Source of the DNA: Acidobacteriota bacterium
GTDB lineage: Bacteria; Acidobacteriota; Thermoanaerobaculia; Multivoradales; JAHZIX01
Assembly: GCA_034211275.1 (NCBI GenBank)
Contig: JAXHTF010000011.1
Location: forward strand, 1 to 64,000
DNA: 64,000 nucleotides
Reading direction: 5' to 3'
In this document: in pieces, positions 53,423 to 62,783 of the stretch
How the letters are laid out: every line of letters starts with the position of its first letter
Position numbering within the stretch: position 1 is the stretch's first letter
The notes under the pieces: generated by a model
Seen by the model: the letters and a program-made list of their open reading frames with translations, nothing else
Databases searched by the model: none
Told to the model about the DNA's origin: nothing
Position numbers and translations under genes: made by a program

Positions 53423-53962
53423 ATGACCACCGAAGCCGTCCATCCCACCGTCCCCGCCGCTGACGTCAAGCCGCCGGACGTGGCTCCCGACCCGGAGCCG
53501 GAACCGATCAAACACGTGAGCATCATCTGCTCCAAGGGCAGCCTGGACATGGCCTACCCCGGCCTGGTGCTGGCCAACGCCGCCCGCATGAGCGGCATCG
53601 AGGCGACCCTCTTCTTCACCTTCTGGGGTCTGGACATCGTCACCGAGGAGAAGGTGGACAAGCTCCACGTTCCCACGGTGGGCAATCCCTCCATGCCCAT
53701 TCCCACCTGGCTGGGGGGCTTCCCCGGCGTCGAGGGCCTGGCCAGCCTGATGATGAAGAAGGACATGGAAAAGCTCGACCTGCCGACGGTGCGGGAAATG
53801 ATCGAGATGCTCAGCGACGCCGGCGCCCACCTCTACGCCTGCCGCATGGCCATGGATATGTTCAAGCGCACGGAAGAGGATCTGCTACCCCAGGTGGAGA
53901 GCGTCATCTCCGCCATGGACTTCTACGACAAGAGCCGCGGCGCCCAAGTGATCTTCATCTGA
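53423..53962 (+). CDS. dsrE2: DsrE2-like sulfur-transfer protein
   Basis: 179 residues with GAGGAG upstream. The DsrE fold is shown by HVSIICSKGSLDMAYPGLVL, ATLFFTFWGLDIVTEE and the active-site cysteine in HLYACRMAMDMF. The long N-terminal Pro-rich tail is unusual. DsrE2 proteins move persulfide sulfur, often encoded with rhodanese and TusA in sulfur oxidisers. Here the partners are TusE and a SQR-like enzyme instead. Confidence 0.88.
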   Translation: MTTEAVHPTVPAADVKPPDVAPDPEPEPIKHVSIICSKGSLDMAYPGLVLANAARMSGIEATLFFTFWGLDIVTEEKVDKLHVPTVGNPSMPIPTWLGGFPGVEGLASLMMKKDMEKLDLPTVREMIEMLSDAGAHLYACRMAMDMFKRTEEDLLPQVESVISAMDFYDKSRGAQVIFI

Positions 53963-54053
53963 GCCCGGCTCCCGTCGCCGTCCTTCCCGGGCGGAGCGTC
54001 CAACCACCCTCCGCCCGGTTCCCTTTCGGACTCGACTCTTTCAGGAGGGCATC

Positions 54054-55403
54054 ATGAACGCCCGACATATCCGCTTCTTTTCTCTGCGCCCAGCTATTGC
54101 GGCACTGATCGTGGCCGGCCTGATGCTGGCCTGGACACCGCCGGCGTCGGCCACCAACGGCATGTACCTCATCGGCTACGGGCCCGAGGCCATCGGTCGC
54201 GGCGGCGCCAACCTGGCGATCTCCGACCGCACCCTGGCAATCAACTTCAACCCCGCGGGCATCGCCCAGCTGCAGGGCAACCACCTCTCCGCCAGCGTTT
54301 CCCTGCTGGCGCCGAGCCTGTCCTTCAGCAACGGCCTCAACCCCGGTGCCGTCGACGCGGAAGACCGGTATTTCCCGCTGCCGGCGGTGACCTACGTGCG
54401 CGCCGGCAAGGAAACGCCGTGGTCCTGGGGCGTGGGCTTCGTGGCCCAAGGAGGCCTGGGCGCCACCTTCAACGATCTGAACACGCCCTTCGGCACCCGG
54501 GATCAGACCTACACCCAGGTGCGCTACGGCACCATTACTCCCACCGTGGCCTACGCCTTCGACGAGGACATGGCGGTGGGGCTGTCCCTCAACCTGGGCT
54601 ATGCCGACGCCGCCTTCCGCTTCTTCCCGGACACTTCGTTCTTCAACGCCGCGGCGCCTCAGTTCAGCTTCCCCGGCGTCAAGATGGAAGACGCCGCTGG
54701 CTTGCAGACCAGCGCTCGGCTGGGATGGTGGTGGCGGGCTCACCCCAAGCTGTCCTTCGGCGCGGTGTATCAGACCGAGACGGATAGCGATTTCGACGGT
54801 GGAGATCTCTCCGTCAACTACACCGGCTTCCCCTTCATCGGGCAGCGAGTGCACTACGACGCCGAGATGGACGGCTTCACCTTCGCGGCCCAGGCCGGCG
54901 TCGGTGTGGCCTACCGGCCGACCTCCCAGTGGGTGCTGGCGCTGGACGTCAAGCGCTACTTCTGGGACAGCGCCATCGACACCATCCTGGTCACCGGCAC
55001 CAACCCCGACGTGCCGCTGCCGGCACCCTTCGACCAGGTGCAGCTGCCCTTCGTCTTCGACTGGGAGGATCAATGGGTCTTCGCCGTCGGAGCGGACTAT
55101 CGCCTCAACGAGCTGGTGACCCTGCGGGGTGGCTACAACTACGGCGAGAACCCGGTGCCGGACGTCACCCTCACGCCGCTCTTCCCGGCGACGGTGGAGC
55201 ATCACCTGACCTTCGGCCTCAGCTGGCTGCGGGGCAGCCGGGTGTACGAGGTCGCTCTGGAGCACGCTTTCAACAGCAGCCAGACCAACAACAACTTCGA
55301 CCCCAACGTCAATCCCTTCGGCCCCGGGGCCACCGTCGACCACGAGCAGTGGACCCTGAGCTTCGGAGTCTCCCTGGCCTGGGCGCGCAACGGTCATAGC
55401 TAG
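54054..55403 (+). CDS. FadL/OMPP1-family outer-membrane transporter
   Basis: 449 residues with AGGAGGG upstream. A signal peptide cleaves after ASA to leave TNGMYLIGYGPEAIGRGGAN, the N-terminal hatch typical of FadL-type proteins, followed by NPAGIAQLQG and many amphipathic beta strands ending in an aromatic-containing last strand. FadL barrels import hydrophobic molecules; within a sulfur operon, import of elemental or organic sulfur compounds is a reasonable inference, not shown. Confidence 0.88.
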   Translation: MNARHIRFFSLRPAIAALIVAGLMLAWTPPASATNGMYLIGYGPEAIGRGGANLAISDRTLAINFNPAGIAQLQGNHLSASVSLLAPSLSFSNGLNPGAVDAEDRYFPLPAVTYVRAGKETPWSWGVGFVAQGGLGATFNDLNTPFGTRDQTYTQVRYGTITPTVAYAFDEDMAVGLSLNLGYADAAFRFFPDTSFFNAAAPQFSFPGVKMEDAAGLQTSARLGWWWRAHPKLSFGAVYQTETDSDFDGGDLSVNYTGFPFIGQRVHYDAEMDGFTFAAQAGVGVAYRPTSQWVLALDVKRYFWDSAIDTILVTGTNPDVPLPAPFDQVQLPFVFDWEDQWVFAVGADYRLNELVTLRGGYNYGENPVPDVTLTPLFPATVEHHLTFGLSWLRGSRVYEVALEHAFNSSQTNNNFDPNVNPFGPGATVDHEQWTLSFGVSLAWARNGHS

Positions 55404-55488
55404 GAGTCAGCTCTTTGAGCCCGAAGCGCTACGGCCAGGAAGTGAAGAAGCCTCGACGGTAATGGAAGTCCCGGACAAGGAGAAGATC

Positions 55489-56004
55489 ATGAACGCTCAA
55501 TACAACCCGTTTTCAACCCAACGGATCTCATCCTCCCGAAGGCGTGCGGCGTGGATCCTGCTGCTGGCGGTGGCGGGGTGGCTGTTGCTGGCCCCCGGTG
55601 TTGCCGAAGCCTCCAAAGAGATCGCCGAAAAGACCGAGCTCGCCTGCACCGCTTGCCACGACAAACCCGGCAGCAAGCTGCTGACGGACCAGGGCAAGTA
55701 CTACGAGGTGGTGGGCAGCCTGGAAGGCTATGAGACGGTGATGCAGGTCTTCGGTAGCTGCACCCACTGCCACGTGCGCAAGCCCGGCTCGCAGAAGCTG
55801 ACCCCGGCGGGCCGCAAGTTCTCCGAGATGATGGAAGGCATGGCCGCCTTCCAGGATTGGGTCCGCGCCGTCCACCCGGTGCTGGCCTCGGAAGCTTCGC
55901 CGGCGGAACCTGATGCTGATGCAGATGCTGATGGGGAAGAGGCGAAGGAGGCGGCGGAGGCGGAAGACGAGGGCTCGGAGGAAGAGTCGGACCACGACGG
56001 TTGA
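55489..56004 (+). CDS. Secreted diheme cytochrome c
   Basis: 171 residues from ATG 55489, with AAGGAG 7 bases upstream. A signal peptide cleaves after AEA. Two heme-binding motifs, CTACH and CTHCH, lie about 46 residues apart. A very acidic tail (DADADADGEEAKEAAEAEDE) ends the protein. It would accept electrons from the flavoprotein in the periplasm and pass them to a respiratory chain. Last gene of the operon. Confidence 0.88.
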   Translation: MNAQYNPFSTQRISSSRRRAAWILLLAVAGWLLLAPGVAEASKEIAEKTELACTACHDKPGSKLLTDQGKYYEVVGSLEGYETVMQVFGSCTHCHVRKPGSQKLTPAGRKFSEMMEGMAAFQDWVRAVHPVLASEASPAEPDADADADGEEAKEAAEAEDEGSEEESDHDG

Positions 56005-56058
56005 TCCGGCCCAAGAATCCGACCTAGCCAGACAATCAACCAAGAAGCCAAAAAGAAG

Positions 56059-56087
56059 AAGGGACCGGCGGGTGGATCCGGTCCCTT
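56059..56087. terminator. Terminator hairpin after the cytochrome gene
   Basis: AAGGGACCGG (56059-56068) pairs with CCGGTCCCTT (56078-56087) around a 9-base loop, preceded by an A-rich run, suitable for convergent transcription. The stem core equals that at 45512. Confidence 0.65.
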
Positions 56088-56251
56088 CGGCGCAGGGCAG
56101 TTTCGCTTCTGCAAGCGGGCGGCCTCTCGAGCAGTTCCAGACCTTGAGGTCGCCACGCGGTGCAGAGATTCGACTCTGAATTGCGCTTCATGGTCCCTAG
56201 CGATGGAATCGCGGGGGCTGTGTCATTTTTTTTGTGTGGGCGGTTTTCTTC

Positions 56252-59056
56252 TCATCGGGAGTCAGCACGGAGGTCCTGGAGCGCCGCCTGGAGCTGCTCG
56301 ATCTGCGGGTGGCCGGGGGGCAGGAATTGGCTGCGCAGGTCCAGGGACCGCCGATAGAGGACGGTGGCTTCGGCGGCATCGCCCCGGCGTTGGCGGACGG
56401 CGGCTAGCTCGCTGAGTATTTCGGAGAGGGGAAAAAGGTTCTGATGCCCGGCTTGCTCGAGGCCCGCGAGGCTGCGGCGAAGCATGGGTTCCGCTTGCTC
56501 CAGGCGTCCCTCCCGGGCGTGGATAGTTCCGGTGAAACCGAGGGTCAGGAGGGTGCTGAGGTGATCTTCCCCGAGATTGGCCCGGTGGGATCGAAGGACC
56601 TCCTCCAGCATGGTCAGGGCCTCTTCCAATCGCCCCGTGTCCCGCAGCACCAGCGCCAGGTTCATGCGCGTCCGCTCGAGCCCCTCCACATCGTCGGGCC
56701 GGTGCTGCCGGCGCAGCGCGAGCGCCCGGCGGTAGGACGCTTCCGCTTCTTCGTTGCGGCCCTGGCGCCAGTACAGAAGGCCCAGGCTGCTGAACACCTT
56801 CATGGTCTCGTGGTGACTTTCCCCGACGGTGGCGAGATCGATCTCCAGCGCTTGCTGGAAGAGCTCTTCCGCTTCCGGGTAGCGGCCGGTGTAGGAAAAC
56901 AAGATTGCGAGGTTGGTCAAGGTCAGGGCGGTCTCCGGGTGGTCCGGTCCCAGCACTCGCTGCTGAATCTCCAGGACCCGGCGCATGCTGATCTCGCTTT
57001 CGGCGAATCGGCCGGTGCGCTGCAGGACGACCCCCAGGTTGCTCAGGGAAGCGGCCAGCTGAGGGTGGTAGGGGCCGAGATTCTTTTCGATGATCTCGCT
57101 GGCGCGGCGCAGATGAGGTTCTGACTCGCGGTAGTGGCCATCGAGCCAGAGGACGGCTCCCAGGTTGTTGTGGCTGGCGGCGACGTCGGGGTGGTCGGCC
57201 TCCAGATGCGCTTGGCGCAGTTCCAGCGCGCGCCGGTGGGCGACGGCGGCCTCATCGTAGCGCCGCTGGCGCAGCCGTAGATTCCCCAGACTGTTGTGCA
57301 CCTCGGCTTGGATCAACGGCCGGGTGTCGGCCCAGTCGCGGACCAGCGCCTCCGCCCGCAGGAGCACCACCGCCGCGGCGTCCAGGTCCCCCGCCCTCCG
57401 TTTGTGATTGCCCAGAAGTAGCAGCGAGCGCACCGTGTCGGGATCCTGGTGGGGAAGCTCCTTCTCCCTCAGCTCCAAGGCTTCCGCCGCCAGCTCGGCG
57501 CCCTCGTCGTAGAGGCCCAGCCGCAGGTAGACGTCCGACAAGGTGTGGAGCAGCTGGGCCTGTTGCAGCGGCTGCAGGGGCTGGTCGCGGGTACGCTCGA
57601 CTCCTTCCGCCACAAGCTCCCGGGCCGTCATCTCCTCGCCTTGGGTCGCCTCCGGCCGCGCCGCTTCGAAGAGCTCCACCAGAAAGCCCAACGCCTGCTG
57701 GGCGGCCTGGGCTTCGGTGCGGGCTCGCTCTTCCGCCTTCAGCGCTCGCCGGGTCGCCAGCGAGCTGAAGATCGCGGCGCCGGCAAAGGTCAGCAGGGTG
57801 AGCACCACCAGGGCGGTGGCGAGGCGATTGCGCCGGGTGAGCTTGACGAAGCGATCCTTCAGGCTGCGCGGGCGGGCGCTCACCGGTTCATAGCGCAGCG
57901 ACCGTTCGAGATCGTTGGCCAGCTCTTCGGCGGTGCCGTAGCGCTCTTCCCGATCCCAGGCGATGGCCTTGCAGACGATGCAGTCGAGGTCTCCCCGCAG
58001 CCAGCGAGGCAGCTGGCCGGGGCGGACCCGGCGACGCTCGGCGACCTGGCGGCGCAGGGCGGGACCGAGGTCCGCCACCCGCTCGCTGGGTCGCCGGGGG
58101 GACTCCGAGGGCAAGCCCAGGGGGAGCTGGCCGGGAGACTCTTCCTCTCCGCCGTCCACCTGCGTGTGCGGATGGGTGCCGGTGAGCAGCACGTAGAGCA
58201 CCACCCCCAGCGAGTAGACGTCGGTGCGGGTGTCGAGGTCCGGAGTCTCGGCGGAGGAGCGTAGCGCTTCCGGGCTCATGTATTGGGGCGTGCCCAGGGG
58301 AACTTCGCCGCTGGAAACGGGCTCGCCCCCGGGGCCGCCATCGAGCCAGCGGACGATGCCGAAGTCGATGATCTTGGGAGTCGGCGTGCCGTCCACCGCC
58401 GCCACCAGGATGTTGGAGGGCTTCAAGTCGCGGTGCAGGAGCTGCTTGCTGTGGGCGTGCTGGACACCACGGCAGACGGCGGCGAAGAGCCGGAGCCGCT
58501 GGTCCAGGGACAGCCGTTGCTCCTCGCAGTAGCGGGTGATGGGGATGCCGTCGACGTACTCCATGGCGAAGTACGGCTGGCCTTCCGGGGTGGTGGCGGC
58601 GTCGTAGAGCTGGGCGACGTTGGGATGGTTGAGGCGGGCGAGGGCGCGGCGCTCGGCGAGGAAGCGGCGGTCGGCGTCACCGCTGCCCCAGCCCGAGCGC
58701 ACTAGTTTGAGGGCGACGTCCCGCTCCACCTCGCCGGTTTGCCGCGCCAAGTAGACCCGCCCCATGCCGCCTTCCCCCAGCACCTGAAGGAGCTCGTAGG
58801 GGCCGATGCGTTGTCCGAGCTCCGGCTCCGGAGCCTCCGGCACGATGTCGCCGCCGGGGGTCAGACCCATGAGCTCATGGGCGGCCTGATCGAGGACCGA
58901 GCTCAGCTCGTCCTCCGTCGCCAGCAGCGCCTCTGCCTCCATCGCCAGCTCGGCATCGGGGGCGTGATCGTGGAGGAATCGGTGGCGGTCCGGGGGAGCG
59001 AGGTCGAGGGCACCTTCCAGCAGCTCGCGGAGCTGAAGCTCTCGCCGCGCGGTCAT
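56252..59056 (-). CDS. Ser/Thr protein kinase with C-terminal TPR repeats
   Basis: 934 residues; ATG 59056 overlaps the sigma gene stop (ATGA). The kinase domain (about 86-395) is complete: GEGGMG (94-99), Lys117, HRDLKPSN (208-215), DFG (231-233) and the activation segment to SPEAL. One transmembrane helix lies at 411-432. The periplasmic C-terminal 500 residues are TPRs (for example VHNSLGNLRLRQRRYDEAAV and SLSNLGVVLQRTGRFAESE). A membrane kinase with a peptide-binding outer part, coupled to an ECF sigma factor it may phosphorylate. Confidence 0.94.
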   Translation of the reverse strand: MTARRELQLRELLEGALDLAPPDRHRFLHDHAPDAELAMEAEALLATEDELSSVLDQAAHELMGLTPGGDIVPEAPEPELGQRIGPYELLQVLGEGGMGRVYLARQTGEVERDVALKLVRSGWGSGDADRRFLAERRALARLNHPNVAQLYDAATTPEGQPYFAMEYVDGIPITRYCEEQRLSLDQRLRLFAAVCRGVQHAHSKQLLHRDLKPSNILVAAVDGTPTPKIIDFGIVRWLDGGPGGEPVSSGEVPLGTPQYMSPEALRSSAETPDLDTRTDVYSLGVVLYVLLTGTHPHTQVDGGEEESPGQLPLGLPSESPRRPSERVADLGPALRRQVAERRRVRPGQLPRWLRGDLDCIVCKAIAWDREERYGTAEELANDLERSLRYEPVSARPRSLKDRFVKLTRRNRLATALVVLTLLTFAGAAIFSSLATRRALKAEERARTEAQAAQQALGFLVELFEAARPEATQGEEMTARELVAEGVERTRDQPLQPLQQAQLLHTLSDVYLRLGLYDEGAELAAEALELREKELPHQDPDTVRSLLLLGNHKRRAGDLDAAAVVLLRAEALVRDWADTRPLIQAEVHNSLGNLRLRQRRYDEAAVAHRRALELRQAHLEADHPDVAASHNNLGAVLWLDGHYRESEPHLRRASEIIEKNLGPYHPQLAASLSNLGVVLQRTGRFAESEISMRRVLEIQQRVLGPDHPETALTLTNLAILFSYTGRYPEAEELFQQALEIDLATVGESHHETMKVFSSLGLLYWRQGRNEEAEASYRRALALRRQHRPDDVEGLERTRMNLALVLRDTGRLEEALTMLEEVLRSHRANLGEDHLSTLLTLGFTGTIHAREGRLEQAEPMLRRSLAGLEQAGHQNLFPLSEILSELAAVRQRRGDAAEATVLYRRSLDLRSQFLPPGHPQIEQLQAALQDLRADSR

Positions 59057-59673
59057 CCGGTGCCCATGGGGGCCCGGGGAGCCTGCAACATCCGCCCCAG
59101 CAGCATGCGGGCGATGCGCCAGTCCCGGGCGACGGTGGCGCGGGAAACGCCCAGCACCTGGGCCGCTTCGTCTTCGGCCAGACCGCCGAAGAAACGCAGC
59201 TCGACCACCCGCGCCTGCCGTGGATGATTCTCCTGCAGCTGCTGGAGGGATTCGTGGACGGCGAGGACGTCGAGGAAGGCCTCGCTACCAGCCTCCTCCG
59301 CGTCGGCTTCTTCGAAGGGCATGCGTTGGGCCGGCGAGGGCCGCCGGGCGGCGGCATGGTAGCGGGCGTGCTCCACCAGGATGCGGCGCATCGCCTGGGC
59401 CGCCACGGCGAAGAAGTGGGTGCGGTTCTCGATGGTGGCCTGGGAGAGGTCCGAGCCCACCAGTCGCAGATAGGCCTCGTGGACCAGCGCCGTCGGCGGC
59501 AGGGTGTGCCCGGCGCGCTCGCGGCGTAGGTAGTTGCCGGCGAGGACTCGCAGCTCCTGGTAGACCAGCGGCAGCAACTCGTCCACCACCTCCTGATCCC
59601 CACCCTTCCAGCGTTGGAGCAGTCGGGTCACCTCGCCCTGATCTCGGGCGCTTCTGGCGGTTTCGTCGCGCAT
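59053..59673 (-). CDS. ECF-like sigma factor of the TIGR02999 / Sig-70_X6 type
   Basis: 206 residues. Distinctive features are LLQRWKGGDQEVVDELLPLVY, YLRRERAGHTLPPTALVHEAYLRLVG, FAVAAQAMRRILVEHARYHAA and a region 4 HTH LAEDEAAQVLGVSRATVARDW. The ATGA overlap with the kinase gene points to regulation of the sigma factor by the kinase instead of by an anti-sigma factor, as reported for similar pairs in related bacteria. No anti-sigma gene is adjacent. Confidence 0.92.
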   Translation of the reverse strand: MRDETARSARDQGEVTRLLQRWKGGDQEVVDELLPLVYQELRVLAGNYLRRERAGHTLPPTALVHEAYLRLVGSDLSQATIENRTHFFAVAAQAMRRILVEHARYHAAARRPSPAQRMPFEEADAEEAGSEAFLDVLAVHESLQQLQENHPRQARVVELRFFGGLAEDEAAQVLGVSRATVARDWRIARMLLGRMLQAPRAPMGTG

Positions 59674-59867
59674 GGGCCGGTCTATTGGTGCCTCCTTGGA
59701 GGCTGTCGATTGTACTGCATCCAGGTTTCTGTACTGGATTTGATCAGATCTCCCGCAACTTTCCGTTCAACAGGGTAAGGGGCCGCTCGGGAGGGCCGAG
59801 AGCCGCTCTCCCCGACCAGGGCGCCCCGGAATTCTGGTCCGGGCTCGCGCCCGGAAGGAGGTTTGCA

Positions 59868-61253
59868 ATGAATCGAATTCGCGCTTTCGTGCTGCTCTGC
59901 CTCGCCGCTGCCGGAGGCTTCCTGGCCGTCTCTGCGGAGGGGGAAGGATCGCTGGGGGTTTTCCGGTGGCCGGGGGCCGAGCTGGCGGAGCCCCAGACGG
60001 GTTATGACACGCTTCAGGACCGCTTCGTGGTGGCTACTCTGGATCGGGTCAGCCCGCTTTTCCCCCAGCTCAGACTCGACGTCACCGTCGAGGGGACGTT
60101 CTACCCCTTGGAGGTCTATTCCTACCAGGCACCGTTCCTCACCCTCGCGTACTCGGACTTCGAGATCGTCGATGTGCTGGTCTATGGAGACCGCTACACG
60201 GTTTTCCTCAATCGACACGAGCTGGTCTCGAATTCTTGGTCGAGCTGGGTCGTGCACCTGGACTCGTCCTCCTTGGGGGTGGATTGGGCCCGACAGATCA
60301 CGGCCGGGGAGAACGAGTATCTGCGGGTTCGCAAGGTCACCCACGCCAAGGGTGGCTTCGCCTTCGTGGCGGCGCTGGGCGACCTCGGCACGGAAGGTAC
60401 CCCGACGGTGGTGGCCCGGCTCACCAGCGCCGGAGCTCTGACCTGGGCCGAGTCCTACCAGCTGTCGCCGTCCGTCGAGCTCTCGGCCATTTCCTTCGGC
60501 GCGCGCAAGCTGGTCGCGGGGGGCCGGATTTCCGACCCCACTTCGAGCCATTTCGGCGAGGCGGTGCTGCTCAAGCTCGACCTCGACACCGGGTTGCTCC
60601 TAGAAGCCGCTCTCTATCCGGATGTCTTCGTCGAGCGCTCGTTGGTTCTGGCCCAAAGCCAAGTCTTCACTTCGGCCAGCGGCGTGCTCTACGTGGCGGC
60701 CCGCACCCTGGCCAACGACGTGGTCTTCTTTCCGGTCGGCTCGGACCTCCAGGCTTTCACCGCAGCGCGGGTGTTGGTCGGCGAGCCCTTCTATCCCCAG
60801 GAATTCATCCTGACGGATTTCGGCGATGTGAGAGCGGTGATGCGCAACGACAACGGCGGTGACCGCCTGCTGACGGTGCCGGATCCCCTGGTCGGTAGCC
60901 TCGAGCTGCCTACCTATCTTCATCTGTCCGGCGGCGACTTCCCCGGCCAGGTAGAGCTCAACAGCATCGACCGCAGGGGGGCCTACGACTGGGACATTCT
61001 CGGGGGCTACTCCCTGCAGTCTCCTTCGTCTTTCATCGGTGGAAAAGCGCCGGTGATCGCGGATGTCGACGAGGACGGCATCACCGCCTACTGCATCCGG
61101 CCCGTCACGCTGCCCCAACGCGAGGCGGTGGCGATCCAGACCGTGGATTTCAAAGCCTGGTCGCAGACCAGCGAGCCGCTGGCCGCTGTGCCCACTGTTT
61201 TCGAACCGACGGGCTCTCGTATCGAGAGCAAGAGACTGCACTGTCCCCATTGA
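59868..61253 (+). CDS. Secreted hypothetical protein, paralogue of 61380-62783
   Basis: 461 residues from ATG 59868, with AAGGAGG upstream; longer frames to 59220 are shadows. A signal peptide (cleavage near SAEG) is followed by beta-rich repeats, with a central SWSSWVVHLDSSSLGVDWARQI and YVAARTLANDVVFFPV segments shared with the next gene. It ends with a SQTSEPLAA...CPH tail. Propeller-like organisation is suspected. No known family; probably surface or periplasmic. Confidence 0.75.
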   Translation: MNRIRAFVLLCLAAAGGFLAVSAEGEGSLGVFRWPGAELAEPQTGYDTLQDRFVVATLDRVSPLFPQLRLDVTVEGTFYPLEVYSYQAPFLTLAYSDFEIVDVLVYGDRYTVFLNRHELVSNSWSSWVVHLDSSSLGVDWARQITAGENEYLRVRKVTHAKGGFAFVAALGDLGTEGTPTVVARLTSAGALTWAESYQLSPSVELSAISFGARKLVAGGRISDPTSSHFGEAVLLKLDLDTGLLLEAALYPDVFVERSLVLAQSQVFTSASGVLYVAARTLANDVVFFPVGSDLQAFTAARVLVGEPFYPQEFILTDFGDVRAVMRNDNGGDRLLTVPDPLVGSLELPTYLHLSGGDFPGQVELNSIDRRGAYDWDILGGYSLQSPSSFIGGKAPVIADVDEDGITAYCIRPVTLPQREAVAIQTVDFKAWSQTSEPLAAVPTVFEPTGSRIESKRLHCPH

Positions 61254-61379
61254 GGCTGCCGAGTCACCTCGAGAGCCCACTCGGTTCCCCTCGTAGGCCA
61301 GCTCGCATCCTTCGCCGGTCTGCACCATTCGAAAGATTCGCGTCCCCGACGCGACGTGAAAACTACAAGGAGCTTCATC

Positions 61380-62783
61380 ATGCAACGTCTATTTTCTCTC
61401 GTCTGGATTCTGACTCTGCTCTGTGCTCTCGCAATGCCGGCCCCGCCGGCGGAAAGCCAACCCTTCGTCGAGAGTTACTCGTTCTTGGACGGCAGCCGAG
61501 CGGGCGCCCACGGTGCCTACGACACCAGCCGTGATCGGTGGGTCATGGCCTCGATCCGGGAGGTCCCTGGTGGCAGCCTCTGGGGGGCCCATCTGGATCT
61601 CACCATCAAGAACCCCAACCAGGTTGCCCGCACCTACTCCTTCAGCTCAGCGTTCCTGGGTCTCAAACAGGCGGAGTTCGAGATCGTCGACGTGATCTAC
61701 GACGGTGAGGGCTATGCGATCTTCATCAACAAATACAGTCCCGGTCTTGGTGATCATTGGGCCAGCTGGATCGTGCACGTGGACGCCGATCTCCTGTACG
61801 TCGACTGGGCGAAGCAGATCCAGGTCAGCGGCGATCCGGGGGCCTACCTACGGGTTCGGGACGCAGAGAGCCTGCGCGGTGGCTACGCCATCGTGGCCGC
61901 TTTGGGGGACGCCTACCCGTACCCTCCTGCGCCGCCGGTGACGGTGGTGGCGCGCCTGGACGGTGCGGCCAGCGTGCTCTGGTCGCGTACCTACGAGCTG
62001 CCGCGGGAGGTCGCTTGGGTAGAGGTGTCCTACGGTCCCGAGGGTCTGGTGGTGGGAGGCTGGATCTCCGAGCTCCAGGCCGACGACCCCCAGGGGCTGG
62101 TCTTGATGAGGTTGGAAACCCATACCGGAGCTTTGCTCACCGCGGCCCAATATGAAGGCGTCGTCGCCCTCGACGACGTGGCCATGGCGCAGTCCGTGGG
62201 GTCTTCCAACACCACCGGCGGCCTCTACGTCGCCGGGCGCTCTGCCGACAATGACGTGACCTTCTTCCCGGTGGACAGCTCACTGCTGGCGGGCACGGCG
62301 ACGCGCATGGCCACCGGATCCGGGCTTCGGCCGATCGAATTCGTGTTCAATCCGTCGGGGGATCTGGTGGCGGTGATGCAGAGCTACTTCCCCGGCGACC
62401 TGGTGCTGACGGTGCCGGCGCCTTTGACCGGCGGCACCGGGACGCCGGTTCTGAGCGATCTCTCGCCCATGGTTCCGGCGGACGGAGTGGAGGTTCTGAG
62501 TGCGGATCGGGCCGGGGATCCGGTGATGCTCGTGGGATACCAGGAGGGGCATTCGTCGGCCTCGACGGACCCCGTCACACTGATCTTCACCGACACGGCG
62601 GGCTATCTCGACAGCTGCGTTCCGGCCTATGCGGTACCGACTCGAGAGTCGCTGCCGATGGTGACCCATTACTTCCAGGAGTGGAGCCAGACGAACCGGA
62701 GCATCGTCACCGTCGACTATCCGGTGAACTTCCAGGGGATCAACTACGTCTTCGGCGATCCGCTCTGCTTCGGAGCGTCCTGA
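61380..62783 (+). CDS. Secreted hypothetical protein, paralogue of 59868-61253
   Basis: 467 residues from ATG 61380 (AAGGAG upstream). Signal peptide cleaves after PAES or nearby. The same segments recur: HWASWIVHVDADLLYVDWAKQI, GLYVAGRSADNDVTFFPVDSSLLAGTA and EWSQTNRSI. The last 40 bases overlap the convergent TPR gene. Tandem duplication of a secreted beta-rich protein; role unknown. Confidence 0.75.
   Translation: MQRLFSLVWILTLLCALAMPAPPAESQPFVESYSFLDGSRAGAHGAYDTSRDRWVMASIREVPGGSLWGAHLDLTIKNPNQVARTYSFSSAFLGLKQAEFEIVDVIYDGEGYAIFINKYSPGLGDHWASWIVHVDADLLYVDWAKQIQVSGDPGAYLRVRDAESLRGGYAIVAALGDAYPYPPAPPVTVVARLDGAASVLWSRTYELPREVAWVEVSYGPEGLVVGGWISELQADDPQGLVLMRLETHTGALLTAAQYEGVVALDDVAMAQSVGSSNTTGGLYVAGRSADNDVTFFPVDSSLLAGTATRMATGSGLRPIEFVFNPSGDLVAVMQSYFPGDLVLTVPAPLTGGTGTPVLSDLSPMVPADGVEVLSADRAGDPVMLVGYQEGHSSASTDPVTLIFTDTAGYLDSCVPAYAVPTRESLPMVTHYFQEWSQTNRSIVTVDYPVNFQGINYVFGDPLCFGAS

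Noticed and set aside
57449-58264. 271-codon plus-strand frame
   Set aside because: Shadow of the kinase-TPR gene; no start signal or recognisable protein features.
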